DNA of 64,000 nucleotides from Spirochaetales bacterium (GCA_027306915.1 DAHUYW010000009.1:1-64000); one strand, 5' to 3'; positions 8,302 through 17,978 are shown, counted from the stretch's first letter. Numbers and translations: made by a program. Notes: generated by a model from the sequence alone, not told the origin.

Positions 8302-9732
8302 ATGGCAAAGCCAAAGGTCTTTCACCGGTGCAGCTCGTGCGGCCACGAAGAGCCGCGATGGCTCGGCCGCTGTCCGGAATGCGGAGAATGGAACACCTTC
8401 GAGCAGGTGACCGAAAGCCCAGCCGCAGCCGGGCGTCAGACGGGCGGCGGTGCCGCGCGGGCGCCGCGCAACCTCAAATCGGTGCCGCTTTCGGCCATCG
8501 AGGCAGCGAGCGGTGCACGCTTCGACTCGGGTATCGAGGAGGTCAACCGCGTGCTCGGCGGCGGCATCATGAAAGGCTCCTCGATCCTCCTGAGCGGCGA
8601 GCCGGGGATCGGGAAATCGACGCTCATGCTGCAGGTTGCGTCGCTGGTCAAATCGAACGGACGCGTGCTGTACATAACCGGCGAGGAATCGGCGAGCCAG
8701 ATCAAGCTCCGTGCCGACCGGCTCTCGCTCGCTTCCCCGGCGCTTGAGGTGCTGTGCGAGACCGATCTCGACTCGGTGATGACCGTCCTCGATTCGGTGA
8801 AGCCGGTGATTCTTGTCGTGGATTCGGTCCAAACCCTCATTTCGCCGGAGCTAGGCTCGGTTCCCGGTACGGTAAATCAGATAAAAGGGTGCTCAAGCGA
8901 GGTCGTGACGTGGGCACGCGAGCACAGCGCGGGGATCTTTCTGGTCGCCCATGTGACCAAGGAGGGCGCGATCGCAGGGCCCAAGGTCGTCGAGCACATG
9001 GTGGATGCGGTGCTCTACTTCGAGCAGGCGAACTCCGACATCCGTATCCTACGAGGGACGAAAAACCGCTTCGGACCGATCGACGAGATCGGTCTTTTCA
9101 CCATGAGCGCATCGGGCCTTGTCCAGGTGAAGGACCCTTCCTCGCTCTTCATGGTTCAGCGCGACGGCGAGCTGCCCGCCGGCGTCGCGGTCGCGCCGGT
9201 TTACGAGGGCTCGCGCGTCCTGCTGGTTGAGATCCAGGCGCTCGTCGTTCCCGCCAAGGGAGCGATCTCGCGGGTGTTTTCAGACCGGATCGACGCCGGA
9301 CGGGTCTCGCGGATAGCCGCTGTTCTCGAGAAGCACCTCGGGCTTCGCTTCTCCGATCAGGATATCTACGTGAACGTTGCCGGAGGCATCCGCTTGGGCG
9401 AGGTTGGGATCGAGCTCCCGCTCGCCCTCGCGCTCTATTCGGCGCGCACAGGGCTGCCGGTTCCGATCGGAACCGCGGTAGCGGGCGAGGTCAGCCTCGC
9501 CGGCGAGATCAGGCCGATCCCCTTCCTGAAGCGCAGGATCCGCGCGGCCTCCGAGATGGGCTTTGCCAACTTCATCGGGCCGCAGGGTCTGCGCCACGGC
9601 GACGAGCCGGTCGACGGCTTCAAGAGGGTCTCCACGGTCGAGCGGGGAATTGAGGCTGCCTTCGGGAGCCGGACCTCGCGGAGCGGTAAGAGCCAAGCGG
9701 GCGGCGGCGGGCGCGCTCCCTTTGAAGGCTAA
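8302..9732 (+). CDS. radA: DNA repair protein RadA
   Basis: 476 residues, the usual RadA/Sms length. The N-terminal zinc finger has CxxC pairs at residues 10/13 and 24/27. Walker A is GEPGIGKST at 99-107. The RadA-specific KNRFG motif lies near residue 252, and a Lon-protease-like domain with GGIRLGEVGIELPLALAL forms the C-terminus. RadA is a RecA-like ATPase that drives branch migration in homologous recombination. No good Shine-Dalgarno precedes the ATG. The 3' end converges on the TraB-family gene with only five bases between the stops. Confidence 0.95.
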   Translation: MAKPKVFHRCSSCGHEEPRWLGRCPECGEWNTFEQVTESPAAAGRQTGGGAARAPRNLKSVPLSAIEAASGARFDSGIEEVNRVLGGGIMKGSSILLSGEPGIGKSTLMLQVASLVKSNGRVLYITGEESASQIKLRADRLSLASPALEVLCETDLDSVMTVLDSVKPVILVVDSVQTLISPELGSVPGTVNQIKGCSSEVVTWAREHSAGIFLVAHVTKEGAIAGPKVVEHMVDAVLYFEQANSDIRILRGTKNRFGPIDEIGLFTMSASGLVQVKDPSSLFMVQRDGELPAGVAVAPVYEGSRVLLVEIQALVVPAKGAISRVFSDRIDAGRVSRIAAVLEKHLGLRFSDQDIYVNVAGGIRLGEVGIELPLALALYSARTGLPVPIGTAVAGEVSLAGEIRPIPFLKRRIRAASEMGFANFIGPQGLRHGDEPVDGFKRVSTVERGIEAAFGSRTSRSGKSQAGGGGRAPFEG

Positions 9733-9737
9733 AACCG

Positions 9738-10925
9738 CTACAGATGCGCCACGAGATAGGGAAGGGCTATGAAGTTGCCGATCATTCCCCCGACGCTCGA
9801 CAGGAGGAAGACCAGCAGGATGTGCGTCACCCGGTTTCGATAGAAGCCTCGAAGGCTCTGGATGTCGTCAGAGAGGTTCTCGAAATCGCTCACCCGCGGT
9901 TTACGCAAAAAGGCCTCGACCACCCCCGTGAGCATGCCGATTCCGATGAAGGGGTTGAGGGTGGCAATTGGAGCGCCCACAAACGCGACGAGAAGGGTCA
10001 AGGGATGCGAGAGCGCTAGAAGCGAGCCGATCGCCGCGAGCCCACCGTTCGCCACGATCCATTTCCAGAGCAGACTCAGGGCGCCGTGCCAGCCTCCCCG
10101 GAAAAAGCCGGCAATGATGAGCGCGCCGATAGCCGCCGGGATGATCCAGGGAACGAGCTTGCGGATCCGCCCTGCTTCGGGAACCGTGTCGAGCTCCGTG
10201 ATGTCGAGGGTTGCCTTCCCTTCGGCGAGACGTTCGAGCCATGCCGAGATCCCTTTCACGTGGCCGGCACCTACGACGGCAACGATCTTCTGCTCCTGTG
10301 CCTCGAAGATCCTCGTCGCGAGGTAACGATCCCGCTCGTCGATGAGGACCTGCTTGACGGAGGGCAGGAAGCCGGCAAGCTCCTCCATCATGTCGTCGAG
10401 CGCGCTGCGCTTCTTGAGCCGCTCGATCTCCTCCTCGTTCAGCTTCTCGCGGGAGACCGCGGAGGTGAGAAGGGCCGCCAGCATCTTGTTCTTGTTCCAG
10501 AGGCTCGAGCCGGCCCAGGCCCGGCGCAGCGTGATAGTCACCTCGCGGTCGGCAAAGGAGTAGGGAATCCCAAGCTCTTCGGCGGTTCGTGCCGCGGCCT
10601 TCATCTCCTCCCCGGGCTGGACGCCCAGCTCGGCTCCCATGCGCCGCTGGAAGGAGGCGAGGACGAGATTGGCAAGCAGCAGGAAGCTCTTCTTCTGCCG
10701 GATGACCTGGCCGATGTTGAGGCTCGCCCAGCTCTGGCCTTCGGTCATGGTGCGGTAGCGGGCGGCATCGATCTCCACGCACACCCGCCCCGGCTGCTCC
10801 GATCGAATCACCCGAGACACCTCCTCGACGCTGTCGCGTGAGACGTGGGCGGTGCCCACAAGGATGATCTCACGCTCGCCGAGCTTGAGGCGAGTCAGTG
10901 TTTCGCTTGTTTCTGTGTCGCTCAT
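9738..10925 (-). CDS. TraB/PrgY-family membrane protein
   Basis: 395 residues; ATG 10925 is preceded by GGAAGGAG. The N-terminal domain carries family motifs: LVGTAHVSRDSVEEV with the GTAH histidine, then CVEIDAARY, and VVGAGHVKGI further on. The C-terminal third has several membrane helices (IIPAAIGALIIAGF, IGSLLALSHPLTLLVAF, ILLVFLLSSVGGMIGNF). TraB/PrgY proteins were first described as blockers of pheromone activity in enterococci and are related to the TIKI metalloprotease fold; the role in other bacteria is unknown. It is last in the tkt - TPR lipoprotein - TraB operon. Confidence 0.85.
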   Translation of the reverse strand: MSDTETSETLTRLKLGEREIILVGTAHVSRDSVEEVSRVIRSEQPGRVCVEIDAARYRTMTEGQSWASLNIGQVIRQKKSFLLLANLVLASFQRRMGAELGVQPGEEMKAAARTAEELGIPYSFADREVTITLRRAWAGSSLWNKNKMLAALLTSAVSREKLNEEEIERLKKRSALDDMMEELAGFLPSVKQVLIDERDRYLATRIFEAQEQKIVAVVGAGHVKGISAWLERLAEGKATLDITELDTVPEAGRIRKLVPWIIPAAIGALIIAGFFRGGWHGALSLLWKWIVANGGLAAIGSLLALSHPLTLLVAFVGAPIATLNPFIGIGMLTGVVEAFLRKPRVSDFENLSDDIQSLRGFYRNRVTHILLVFLLSSVGGMIGNFIALPYLVAHL

Positions 10926-10947
10926 CGCTCCTTCCTTGCTCCCTCGG

Positions 10948-12318
10948 CTATTGGACGGCCTTGTATTTCGACAGCTCCCATTCGTTCAACCGATACTCGT
11001 ACATCCCGGCGAAGTGATGTCCCTGCACCTGGAGAAAGTACTTCTCCGCGAGATCCTTCCTGCCCTGGAGCTCGTAGTAGCAGGCGAGGTAGAAAAGGAA
11101 ACGAGTCTGAACGGCCGGATTCTTCTCCTGCTGAACCATGCTGACGAAGCTGAACGCGGTGCTCGGGTCCAGAAGGAGACGAGCCAGATCGAAGAAGAGG
11201 CTCGTGCGCGGGATGGAAGGCAGTATCAAATTGAGGAATTGGGTAGCTTCCTTCTTTTTCCCTTCCTCGAGCAGACAGATCGCAGCGAGTAGCTGCGGGC
11301 CGTGATCGTTCGGGTCGGCAATGTAGGCTTTGACGAAGTATTCGCGCGCAAGGTCCCAATCCCTCTTCATAAACAGCAGGATCGCGTAGGGCCTGTAGGC
11401 GAAGTAGTAGTCCGGCCGCAGGGAGAGGAGCGTCCGATAGTCCCGCAGCGCCTCATCGTCTTTGTGCTCGTCGTCGAAAAGGCCCGCGCGGTAGACGTAG
11501 CCGAGAAAGTTCTTGGGGTCGATCTCGATGGCCTTGGTGAAATCGGCGAGCGCACCGGATCGGTCGTTCTCGAGGATCAGCCTCAGCTTGCCGCGATCGA
11601 TGTAGTGCCAGTAGTAGCCGGGGTTGAGCGAAATGGCCTTGGTGAGATCCTCTTCCGCTCCCTTTACGTCGTCGAGCTCCGCCTTCGCTTGAGCCCGGCC
11701 CGCGTAGGCGAACGAAAAGCTTGGCTCCCGGCGGATCACCCTGTCAAACTCCGCAAGCGCCTCTTTCCCCTTTCCTTCCTGCAGGAGGATCTCCCCGTAG
11801 CCCATGAGCGCGTCGACGTTGTTCGGGTCGCTCCGGAGACTGGATTGAAAAGAGGCAGTCGCCCTGTCCACCTGTTGTTGGGCGAGATAGATCTGGCCGA
11901 GCGAAGCGTTCGCGCTTGCGTTCTCGGGGTGCTTCGCAACGATTCCCTCGAGGATCGCCTGCTCTTTCTCGCTGTTGCCGGTCGCGCCTTCAAGCATCGC
12001 AAGCGTGTACTGCGCGTCGACCATCTCCGGCGAGCGGGCGAGCACCGAGGCAAGAACCGTACTCGCCTCCTCGTATCTCCCTGAGGTGACGAGGAAGCGT
12101 GCGAACTCCACTTGCGCCCGGAGGTCGTCCGGCCGGGCTGCGATCAGCTCCTTGAAGCCGACGATAGCCTTCTCGGTTTCACCTGCCGCGACCCACTTCG
12201 CTACTTCCGCGTACAGATCGGGCTTCGTCGCGGTCACGGGTTTCTTTGCGCTCTCGGTCGTCGTGCACCCGATCGCCACAACGCACCAGAAGCACAGCAC
12301 GGCTGCCGCAAGACGCAC
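10948..12318 (-). CDS. TPR-repeat lipoprotein
   Basis: 456 residues if translation starts at GTG 12318, which has GGCGGGG about six bases upstream; a TTG two codons earlier (12324) has no usable spacing. The N-terminus is a lipoprotein signal peptide with lipobox VAIGC. Several TPR units follow (DAQYTLAMLEGATGNSEKE, NASANASLGQIYLAQQQ, FAYAGRAQAKAELDDVKGAE). It is probably an envelope scaffold involved in assembly. It lies 14 bases after tkt and 22 before the TraB gene, so co-transcription is likely, though no functional link with transketolase is obvious. Confidence 0.8.
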   Translation of the reverse strand: MRLAAAVLCFWCVVAIGCTTTESAKKPVTATKPDLYAEVAKWVAAGETEKAIVGFKELIAARPDDLRAQVEFARFLVTSGRYEEASTVLASVLARSPEMVDAQYTLAMLEGATGNSEKEQAILEGIVAKHPENASANASLGQIYLAQQQVDRATASFQSSLRSDPNNVDALMGYGEILLQEGKGKEALAEFDRVIRREPSFSFAYAGRAQAKAELDDVKGAEEDLTKAISLNPGYYWHYIDRGKLRLILENDRSGALADFTKAIEIDPKNFLGYVYRAGLFDDEHKDDEALRDYRTLLSLRPDYYFAYRPYAILLFMKRDWDLAREYFVKAYIADPNDHGPQLLAAICLLEEGKKKEATQFLNLILPSIPRTSLFFDLARLLLDPSTAFSFVSMVQQEKNPAVQTRFLFYLACYYELQGRKDLAEKYFLQVQGHHFAGMYEYRLNEWELSKYKAVQ

Positions 12319-12332
12319 AGGCAACCCCGCCG

Positions 12333-14306
12333 CTACCGGTTCAGGAGCGCCGCGAGGGCGGCGGCGGTGAATCCCAGATGAGCCGCTACCTCGGGACCCT
12401 TGCCCGATTCGCCGAAACGATTGATGCCGAAGATGTCCTCCGGCCGCGCCAGTACCTCCCAGCCGCTCGTGACCCCCGCCTCGGCGACCACGACCCGCAC
12501 TCCGGGCGGAAGGATCTTCTCGCGGTAGCTCTTGTCCTGCTTGAGGAAGAGGTTGCGCGAGAGCATCGAGACCACCCTCACCCGCTTCCCGGTTGCGAGG
12601 GCCTGGGCCTTGAGCGCGGTTTCAACCTCCGACCCGGTGGCGACGACGACGGCCTCGGGCTTGCCGTCCGGCTCCTTGACCACGTAGGCGCCCCGCGTGA
12701 TGCTCCTCTGCCAGTCGGGATCGTCCTTGACGTAGACCTCGAGATTCTGCCGCGTAAGGGCGAGGATGGTCGGGCCGTCGCTGCGGCGCATCGCCATCAT
12801 CCAGGCCACCGCAGTCTCCTGGGCGTCCCCTGGACGCAAGACGTCCATGTTGGGAATCATCCGCAGGCTGTTCAACTGCTCGATCGGCTCGTGGGTCGGC
12901 CCGTCCTCGCCGAGGTAGATTGAGTCATGGGTCATGACGTAGATGTTGGGGAGCTTCATGAGGGCGGCGAGCCGCAGAGCGCCGCGCATGTAGTCGGTGA
13001 AAACCAGGAAGGTCGCGCCAAAGGGGCGAATGCCTCCATGGAGGGCGAGGCCGTTTACGACCGCACCCATCGCATGCTCGCGCACCCCGAAGTGGAGGAC
13101 GCGCCCCTTACGGTCCTCCTTCGAGTAGTCACCCATGCCCGGCATCGCCGTGCTGTTCGACGGCTGGAGGTCTGCCGAACCGCCGATGAGATTCGGGACG
13201 CTTTTCGCGATCGCGTTGAGCGCCTTGCCGCTCGCCGCCCGGGTCGAAACCTTTTCCCCCACCGCGAAGGCCGGCAGCGTGACGCCCGCGAGGAGCTCCT
13301 CCGGCTTTGCGAAGAAGCGGTCCCATTCCGCCTTTAGCTCGGGGTTCGCCTTTGCCCACCCCGCGAAGAGCTTCGCCCAATCGTCATGCGTCGCCTTCAG
13401 CTCGCCCCGCCGCTTGCCGAAGAACTCGCCTGCCCGCGGTTCAACCCAGAACTCCTTGCCCTCGGGAATGCCGAGGCCTCGCTTCGCGCCGGCGGCCTCC
13501 TCGGCTCCGAGCGCCTCGCCGTGGACCTTCGCGGTTCCGGCCTTCGTGGGCGCGCCCTTCCCGATCGTTGTGTGCACCACGATAAGCGAGGGCCGGCTGC
13601 TCTCTCGCTGGGCCTCCGCGACCGCGGCACGCAGGGCATCCACGTCGTAGCCGTCACACTCGGTCGTGTGCCAGTGGTAGGCGTCGAATCGCTTGCGGAC
13701 GTCCTCGGTGAAGGCGAGCGAGGTGCTTCCCTCGATCGAGATGTGGTTGGAGTCGTAGAAAACGATGAGCTTGCCGAGCCCGAGGTGGCCGGCAAGAGAG
13801 CACGCCTCGCCCGATATCCCTTCCATCATGCAGCCGTCTCCGGCGATGCAATAGGTGTAGTGATCGATCACCTTGTGATCCGGCGTGTTGAAGCGCGCCG
13901 CAAGCATCGTCTCGGCCATCGCGAATCCAACGGCATTGCTGATCCCTTGACCGAGCGGCCCGGTCGTCGTTTCCACTCCGGGGACGCACCAGTATTCGGG
14001 GTGGCCGGGAGCTCGCGACCCCACGTGCCTGAAGCCCTTGAGATCGTCGAGGGTGATCCGGTAGCCGCTCAGGTAGAGCAGCGAATAGAGTAACATCGAT
14101 CCGTGGCCGGCGGAGAGGATGAAGCGGTCCCGGTTCATCCAGGTTGGATCGTCAGGATTGTGATTCATGATCTCGCCGTAGAGCAGCGCTCCGAGCTCGG
14201 CGCACCCCATGGGCATCCCGGGGTGACCGGAGGCAGCCTTCTCGGTTGCTTCGATAGTCAGAGAGCGAACTGAGAGCGCCACTGCGGCGACGTCGTCTTT
14301 TGTCAT
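12333..14306 (-). CDS. tkt: Transketolase
   Basis: 657 residues, typical of bacterial transketolase; ATG 14306 has GGAGG just upstream. Visible features are the N-terminal SGHPGMPMGCAELGALLY, the thiamine diphosphate motif GDGCMMEGISGEA with the following NHISIEG, and the pyrimidine-domain stretch HFGVREHAMGAVVNGLALHG. The enzyme transfers two-carbon units between ketoses and aldoses in the pentose phosphate pathway using ThDP and Mg. It fits the xylose isomerase and FGGY kinase genes at the right end of the window. A good promoter lies upstream. Confidence 0.96.
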   Translation of the reverse strand: MTKDDVAAVALSVRSLTIEATEKAASGHPGMPMGCAELGALLYGEIMNHNPDDPTWMNRDRFILSAGHGSMLLYSLLYLSGYRITLDDLKGFRHVGSRAPGHPEYWCVPGVETTTGPLGQGISNAVGFAMAETMLAARFNTPDHKVIDHYTYCIAGDGCMMEGISGEACSLAGHLGLGKLIVFYDSNHISIEGSTSLAFTEDVRKRFDAYHWHTTECDGYDVDALRAAVAEAQRESSRPSLIVVHTTIGKGAPTKAGTAKVHGEALGAEEAAGAKRGLGIPEGKEFWVEPRAGEFFGKRRGELKATHDDWAKLFAGWAKANPELKAEWDRFFAKPEELLAGVTLPAFAVGEKVSTRAASGKALNAIAKSVPNLIGGSADLQPSNSTAMPGMGDYSKEDRKGRVLHFGVREHAMGAVVNGLALHGGIRPFGATFLVFTDYMRGALRLAALMKLPNIYVMTHDSIYLGEDGPTHEPIEQLNSLRMIPNMDVLRPGDAQETAVAWMMAMRRSDGPTILALTRQNLEVYVKDDPDWQRSITRGAYVVKEPDGKPEAVVVATGSEVETALKAQALATGKRVRVVSMLSRNLFLKQDKSYREKILPPGVRVVVAEAGVTSGWEVLARPEDIFGINRFGESGKGPEVAAHLGFTAAALAALLNR

Positions 14307-14329
14307 ACAGCCTCCACCAATTGGCCTCC

Positions 14330-14358
14330 ATCTTACTGGAATGGCCGGGGATTGACAA
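14330..14358 (-). promoter_or_regulatory. Promoter for tkt
   Basis: On the minus strand, -35 TTGTCA (14353-14358, five of six) and -10 TAAGAT (14330-14335, four of six) are separated by 17 bases, ending 23 bases before the tkt ATG. It lies next to the oppositely directed nfn promoter. Confidence 0.65.
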
Positions 14359-14392
14359 CGCCGTCCGCAGGGGGCGCTCGCGCGGGCATGCC

Positions 14393-14421
14393 TGTACTAT
14401 CCCGCAAAAGCAGGGTATACT
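14393..14421 (+). promoter_or_regulatory. Probable promoter for nfnAB
   Basis: The -10 TATACT (14416-14421, five of six) lies 17 bases after TGTACT (14393-14398, three of six). The leader to the nfnA ATG is about 55 bases and carries GAGGTGG just before the start. Confidence 0.5.
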
Positions 14422-14482
14422 GTGAACATCCAAGTAAGAATCATCCACGAGCCTCAATCATTCCACAGCCACGAGGTGGGCC

Positions 14483-15334
14483 ATGAACAGGATTGTCGAG
14501 AGGGTTCAGTTGTCGCCCGAGGTCTTTAAGATGCGCATCGAGGCGCCCCTCATCGCGGAAGAGCGTAAGCCTGGGCAGTTCCTCATAGTCCAGATCGATA
14601 CCGATTTCGGAGAGCGCATCCCCCTCACTATCGCCGACGCGGATCCCCAAAAGGGAACGGTCACTATCATCTTCCAGACTGTCGGGAATACTACCCACCG
14701 CCTTGCGGCGTTACGGGAGGGTGATCAGATTGCGAATCTTCTCGGTCCCCTCGGCCAGCCGACGCATATCGGGCGCTTCGGCACCGTGGTCTGCGTCGGC
14801 GGGGGCATCGGGGTAGCTCCCCTCTATCCAATCGCCGAAGGCATGAAGAAGGCGGGCAATCGGGTCGTCGTGATCATGGGCGCACGGACGAAGGAGCTCG
14901 TCATCCTCGAGAGCGAGATGCACGCGATTGCCGACGAGCTCGTGGTGTGCACGGATGACGGCTCCTACGGTCGAAAGGCGCTCGTGACCGAGCCGCTTGC
15001 GGAGTGGTGCCGACACACTCCCCCGCCCGACCTCACGGTCGCGATCGGCCCGCCGATCATGATGAAGTTCTGCGCCGAGACGACTAGGCCCTTCAAGATC
15101 CCGACGGTCGTCTCGCTCAACACGATCATGGTCGACGGCACCGGAATGTGCGGTGGCTGCCGGGTGACGGTTGGAGGGCAGACGAAGTTCGTGTGCGTCG
15201 ACGGACCCGAGTTCGACGGCCACCTCGTTGACTTCGACAACATGATGCTTCGCCTGAGCTCCTATCGGGCGCGCGAGGCGGATGCTCATCACAAGTGCCA
15301 CCTGGACCTCGCCATACCGGAGGTCAAACAATGA
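14483..15334 (+). CDS. nfnA: NfnA-like NADH-dependent ferredoxin:NADP oxidoreductase, small subunit
   Basis: 283 residues, the size of NfnA/SudB. The N-terminal half is a ferredoxin-reductase FAD domain (KPGQFLIVQIDTDFGERIPL). An NAD-binding domain follows (VCVGGGIGVAPLYPIAEGMK). The C-terminal 2Fe-2S site is visible as TGMCGGCRVTVGG plus FVCVDGP. In the Nfn complex this subunit binds NADH and passes electrons to the large subunit, coupling NADH and reduced ferredoxin oxidation to NADP reduction in the cytoplasm. The stop overlaps the ATG of nfnB (ATGA), as expected for a two-subunit enzyme. SudB of sulfide dehydrogenase is the same family. Confidence 0.88.
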   Translation: MNRIVERVQLSPEVFKMRIEAPLIAEERKPGQFLIVQIDTDFGERIPLTIADADPQKGTVTIIFQTVGNTTHRLAALREGDQIANLLGPLGQPTHIGRFGTVVCVGGGIGVAPLYPIAEGMKKAGNRVVVIMGARTKELVILESEMHAIADELVVCTDDGSYGRKALVTEPLAEWCRHTPPPDLTVAIGPPIMMKFCAETTRPFKIPTVVSLNTIMVDGTGMCGGCRVTVGGQTKFVCVDGPEFDGHLVDFDNMMLRLSSYRAREADAHHKCHLDLAIPEVKQ

Positions 15335-16854
15335 GCAACCAGAGCGTTCTCCACCTGCACCCGCATCCGGAGAAGCTTCGGGCCGATGCGGCGGCCGTGC
15401 TCGGGCAGCTCGAAGGCCGGACGCTCAAGATGAAGGAGCGCCTCGGCATCCCGCTTCAGGAGATGCCCACCCAGGATCCGGCCGTTCGCTGCACCAACAT
15501 GAGCGAGGTTGCCCTTGGGTACTCCGAAGAGCAGGTCAGGGTAGAGGCGATGCGCTGCCTCCAGTGCAAGAACCCCACCTGCATCACCGGCTGCCCCGTT
15601 CGAATCAACATCCCCGCATTCATCGATGCTGCAGCGCGAGGCGAATACCGAGAGTCCCTTGCGATCATCAAGGAGTCGAGCCTGCTCCCGGCCATCTGCG
15701 GCCGGGTTTGCCCTCAAGAAAGCCAGTGCCAGCTCGAATGCACGGTCGGCAAGTCGCTCAAGAGCATCGACAGAGCGGTATCGATTGGGCGGATCGAGCG
15801 CTTTGTCGCCGATTGGGAGATGGCCCGCGGCGAGCGCCATCTCCCTGCGGTGAAACCGGAGACCGGCAATCGGGTCGCGATAATCGGGAGCGGTCCGGCT
15901 AGCATCACGGCGGCCGCCGATCTCCGCAAGGAGGGCCACGCCGTGACGATGTTCGAGGCCTTCCATAAGCCGGGAGGAGTCATGATCTACGGGATTCCGG
16001 AGTTCCGCCTCCCGAAAAGCATCGTCCAGCGCGAGATCGATACGCTCGTGGCAATGGGCGTTGACCTTCGCACGAACTTCCTGATCGGCCGCACCCGAAC
16101 GCTGAAAGAGCTCCTCGAGCGCGATGGCTACGATGCGGTCTTCATCGGGAGCGGAGCCGGCCTTCCGAAGTTCATGCACGTCCCGGGAGAGAATCTCGTC
16201 GGCGTTTTTTCGGCGAACGAGTATCTCACCCGGGCCAACCTCATGAAGGCCTACGACAATCTCCGCGCGGCCACCCCGATCTACGAGTCGCATCGTGTGG
16301 CGGTGATCGGCGGCGGCAACGTCGCGATGGACTCTGCGCGTATGGCGAAGCGGCTCGGAGCGGAGGAGGTCACGATTGTCTACCGCCGGACCGAGACGGA
16401 AATGCCGGCGCGCGTCGAAGAGGTGCGTCACGCCAAGGAGGAGGGGATCCTCTTTCATCTTCTCGAGAATCCGATCGAGATAGTCGGCGGCAAGGACGGC
16501 CGGGTTCGCGGGATGGTGGTCCTTCACTATACCCTTGGCGAGCCTGACCAATCCGGGCGCCGCAGGCCGCTTCCAATCGAAGGGAGTGAGACCACGATTG
16601 ACCTCGACACCGTGATCGTCGCGATAGGCAACGATTCCAATCCGCTTATCGGGAAGACCACCCCGGAGCTTGCGGTCGATTCCCACGGGCACATCGTCAC
16701 CGACGAGAGCGGCAAGACCTCGATGGAGGGCGTCTACGCGGGAGGCGACATCGTCCTCGGCTCTGCGACGGTTATCCTCGCCATGGGGGAGGGGCGCAAG
16801 GCCGCCGCCGCGATCAATCGCCTCCTCGCGAGCGGCGGTCGCGCCGCTCGGTAA
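15331..16854 (+). CDS. nfnB: NfnB-like large subunit (glutamate synthase small-chain family)
   Basis: 507 residues from ATG 15331, overlapping nfnA by four bases. The N-terminal domain carries cysteines for two 4Fe-4S clusters (CLQCKNPTCITGCPVRI; CGRVCPQESQCQLEC). Two dinucleotide folds follow: FAD (VAIIGSGPASITAAADL) and NADPH (VAVIGGGNVAMDSARMAKRLG), and the C-terminus has GVYAGGDIVLGSATVI. The family includes the GltD glutamate synthase small chain, NfnB and SudA. Pairing with a preceding nfnA-type gene and the absence of a gltB large chain favour NfnB, the site of NADP reduction and flavin-based bifurcation. Confidence 0.88.
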   Translation: MSNQSVLHLHPHPEKLRADAAAVLGQLEGRTLKMKERLGIPLQEMPTQDPAVRCTNMSEVALGYSEEQVRVEAMRCLQCKNPTCITGCPVRINIPAFIDAAARGEYRESLAIIKESSLLPAICGRVCPQESQCQLECTVGKSLKSIDRAVSIGRIERFVADWEMARGERHLPAVKPETGNRVAIIGSGPASITAAADLRKEGHAVTMFEAFHKPGGVMIYGIPEFRLPKSIVQREIDTLVAMGVDLRTNFLIGRTRTLKELLERDGYDAVFIGSGAGLPKFMHVPGENLVGVFSANEYLTRANLMKAYDNLRAATPIYESHRVAVIGGGNVAMDSARMAKRLGAEEVTIVYRRTETEMPARVEEVRHAKEEGILFHLLENPIEIVGGKDGRVRGMVVLHYTLGEPDQSGRRRPLPIEGSETTIDLDTVIVAIGNDSNPLIGKTTPELAVDSHGHIVTDESGKTSMEGVYAGGDIVLGSATVILAMGEGRKAAAAINRLLASGGRAAR

Positions 16855-16859
16855 CTCCT

Positions 16860-17894
16860 CTATCGATGTAGGAGCGGGACGATGACAAGGGTCCAGACGG
16901 CCCCGAGGGAAAGCCCCAGGATGTAGAGCCAACCGAAGCGCCTGTTGTGGACTAGGTTGAAACGATGGAACCAGAGCGGCCAGCCGACGTAGCCCGGGGG
17001 TGCAGCTTCCGGCCTCGGCAAGGAGCAGGCCTTGAGGAGCCTCCACACTGCGGGCAGGTTGAGAAAGACCACCAGCGCGAAAGGGGTGAGCCTCCTCGCC
17101 GCGACCAGCGCGACGATGAGCACGTACATGAGGACTATCGCCGCCTGATTGAGGAAGCGGGACCAGCGATTTCCCAGCATGACGGGCAGCGTGCGGAGCG
17201 CATGGTCCCGATCGAACTCCGCCTGATCGAGATGCTTGCCGCCGAGGATCGAGGCGATGCCGAGGCCGTAGGGAATACCCGCGGCGGTCGCGCTCGCCGA
17301 GAAATGGCCCGTGAGGCAGAAGTATCCCCCCCCGACCATGAGCGGTCCCCACACCAGGAAGGCAGCCAGCTCGCCAAGACCGATCGCCTTCAAGCTTGTG
17401 GGAGCCGCGTCGTACAGGTAGAGAAGCCCAAACCCAACCACGAAGAGTATCGCGGCGACGAGACCCCGCTCGAGGGTGAAGAACAGGCCGATGAGCAGCG
17501 AGATGGCGACGAGTATCCACAGAGCGATGCGCAGCGACTCCTTTGTGACAACCTTGTGCACGAGGGGGTGGATGGTGTAGCGCACGCGGGGCGAATCGGG
17601 GGTGTCATGACCGCGGATGAAGCCGAAGTAGTCGTTTGAGAGGTTACTAATCGCATGGGCGATCACGAATCCCAGCAGGAGAGGGATCACCCACCAAACC
17701 TCTGCCCCCTTGGCGGTGAGCGCAAGAAGGCCGGCGATCACGGCAGCCTGGGCAGAGATGACGAGGATCAGGAGCCGGCCGGCGTAGAGCCAGCGCGAGA
17801 CAGGATCGAGCGCTTCGATCGGAAGCTGGTTTCGATAGAAACCCCGAAGGGCGTCGAGCCAGAGCCGGGAACGAGGAATGGAGCTGTCACCCAT
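16860..17894 (-). CDS. UbiA-family prenyltransferase (MenA-like)
   Basis: 344 residues. The frame is open 21 codons further, but ATG 17894 has GAGGAGG directly upstream, so I use it. About eight membrane helices. The first Asp-rich motif is NLSNDYFGFIRGHD and the second is HLDQAEFDRDHALRTL, both typical of UbiA/MenA enzymes that attach polyprenyl chains to aromatic rings using Mg. A MenA-like role in menaquinone synthesis would fit the complex I operon, which needs a quinone, but no other men genes are in view. Convergent with nfnB, five bases apart. Confidence 0.8.
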   Translation of the reverse strand: MGDSSIPRSRLWLDALRGFYRNQLPIEALDPVSRWLYAGRLLILVISAQAAVIAGLLALTAKGAEVWWVIPLLLGFVIAHAISNLSNDYFGFIRGHDTPDSPRVRYTIHPLVHKVVTKESLRIALWILVAISLLIGLFFTLERGLVAAILFVVGFGLLYLYDAAPTSLKAIGLGELAAFLVWGPLMVGGGYFCLTGHFSASATAAGIPYGLGIASILGGKHLDQAEFDRDHALRTLPVMLGNRWSRFLNQAAIVLMYVLIVALVAARRLTPFALVVFLNLPAVWRLLKACSLPRPEAAPPGYVGWPLWFHRFNLVHNRRFGWLYILGLSLGAVWTLVIVPLLHR

Positions 17895-17978
17895 CGGGCC
17901 TCCTCGCGCGCTAGAGCGTCGCGAGACGAGTTTGCAGCAGAAAGCTCCTCTCGTCAATCTCGGCGTCGGACAAAAGAA

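Noticed and set aside
15289..17520. 743-codon open frame on the minus strand opposite nfnB and the prenyltransferase gene
   Set aside because: Its translation is Arg/His-rich with no domain, while the plus-strand nfnB in the same bases has clear motifs. It is a GC-rich shadow frame.
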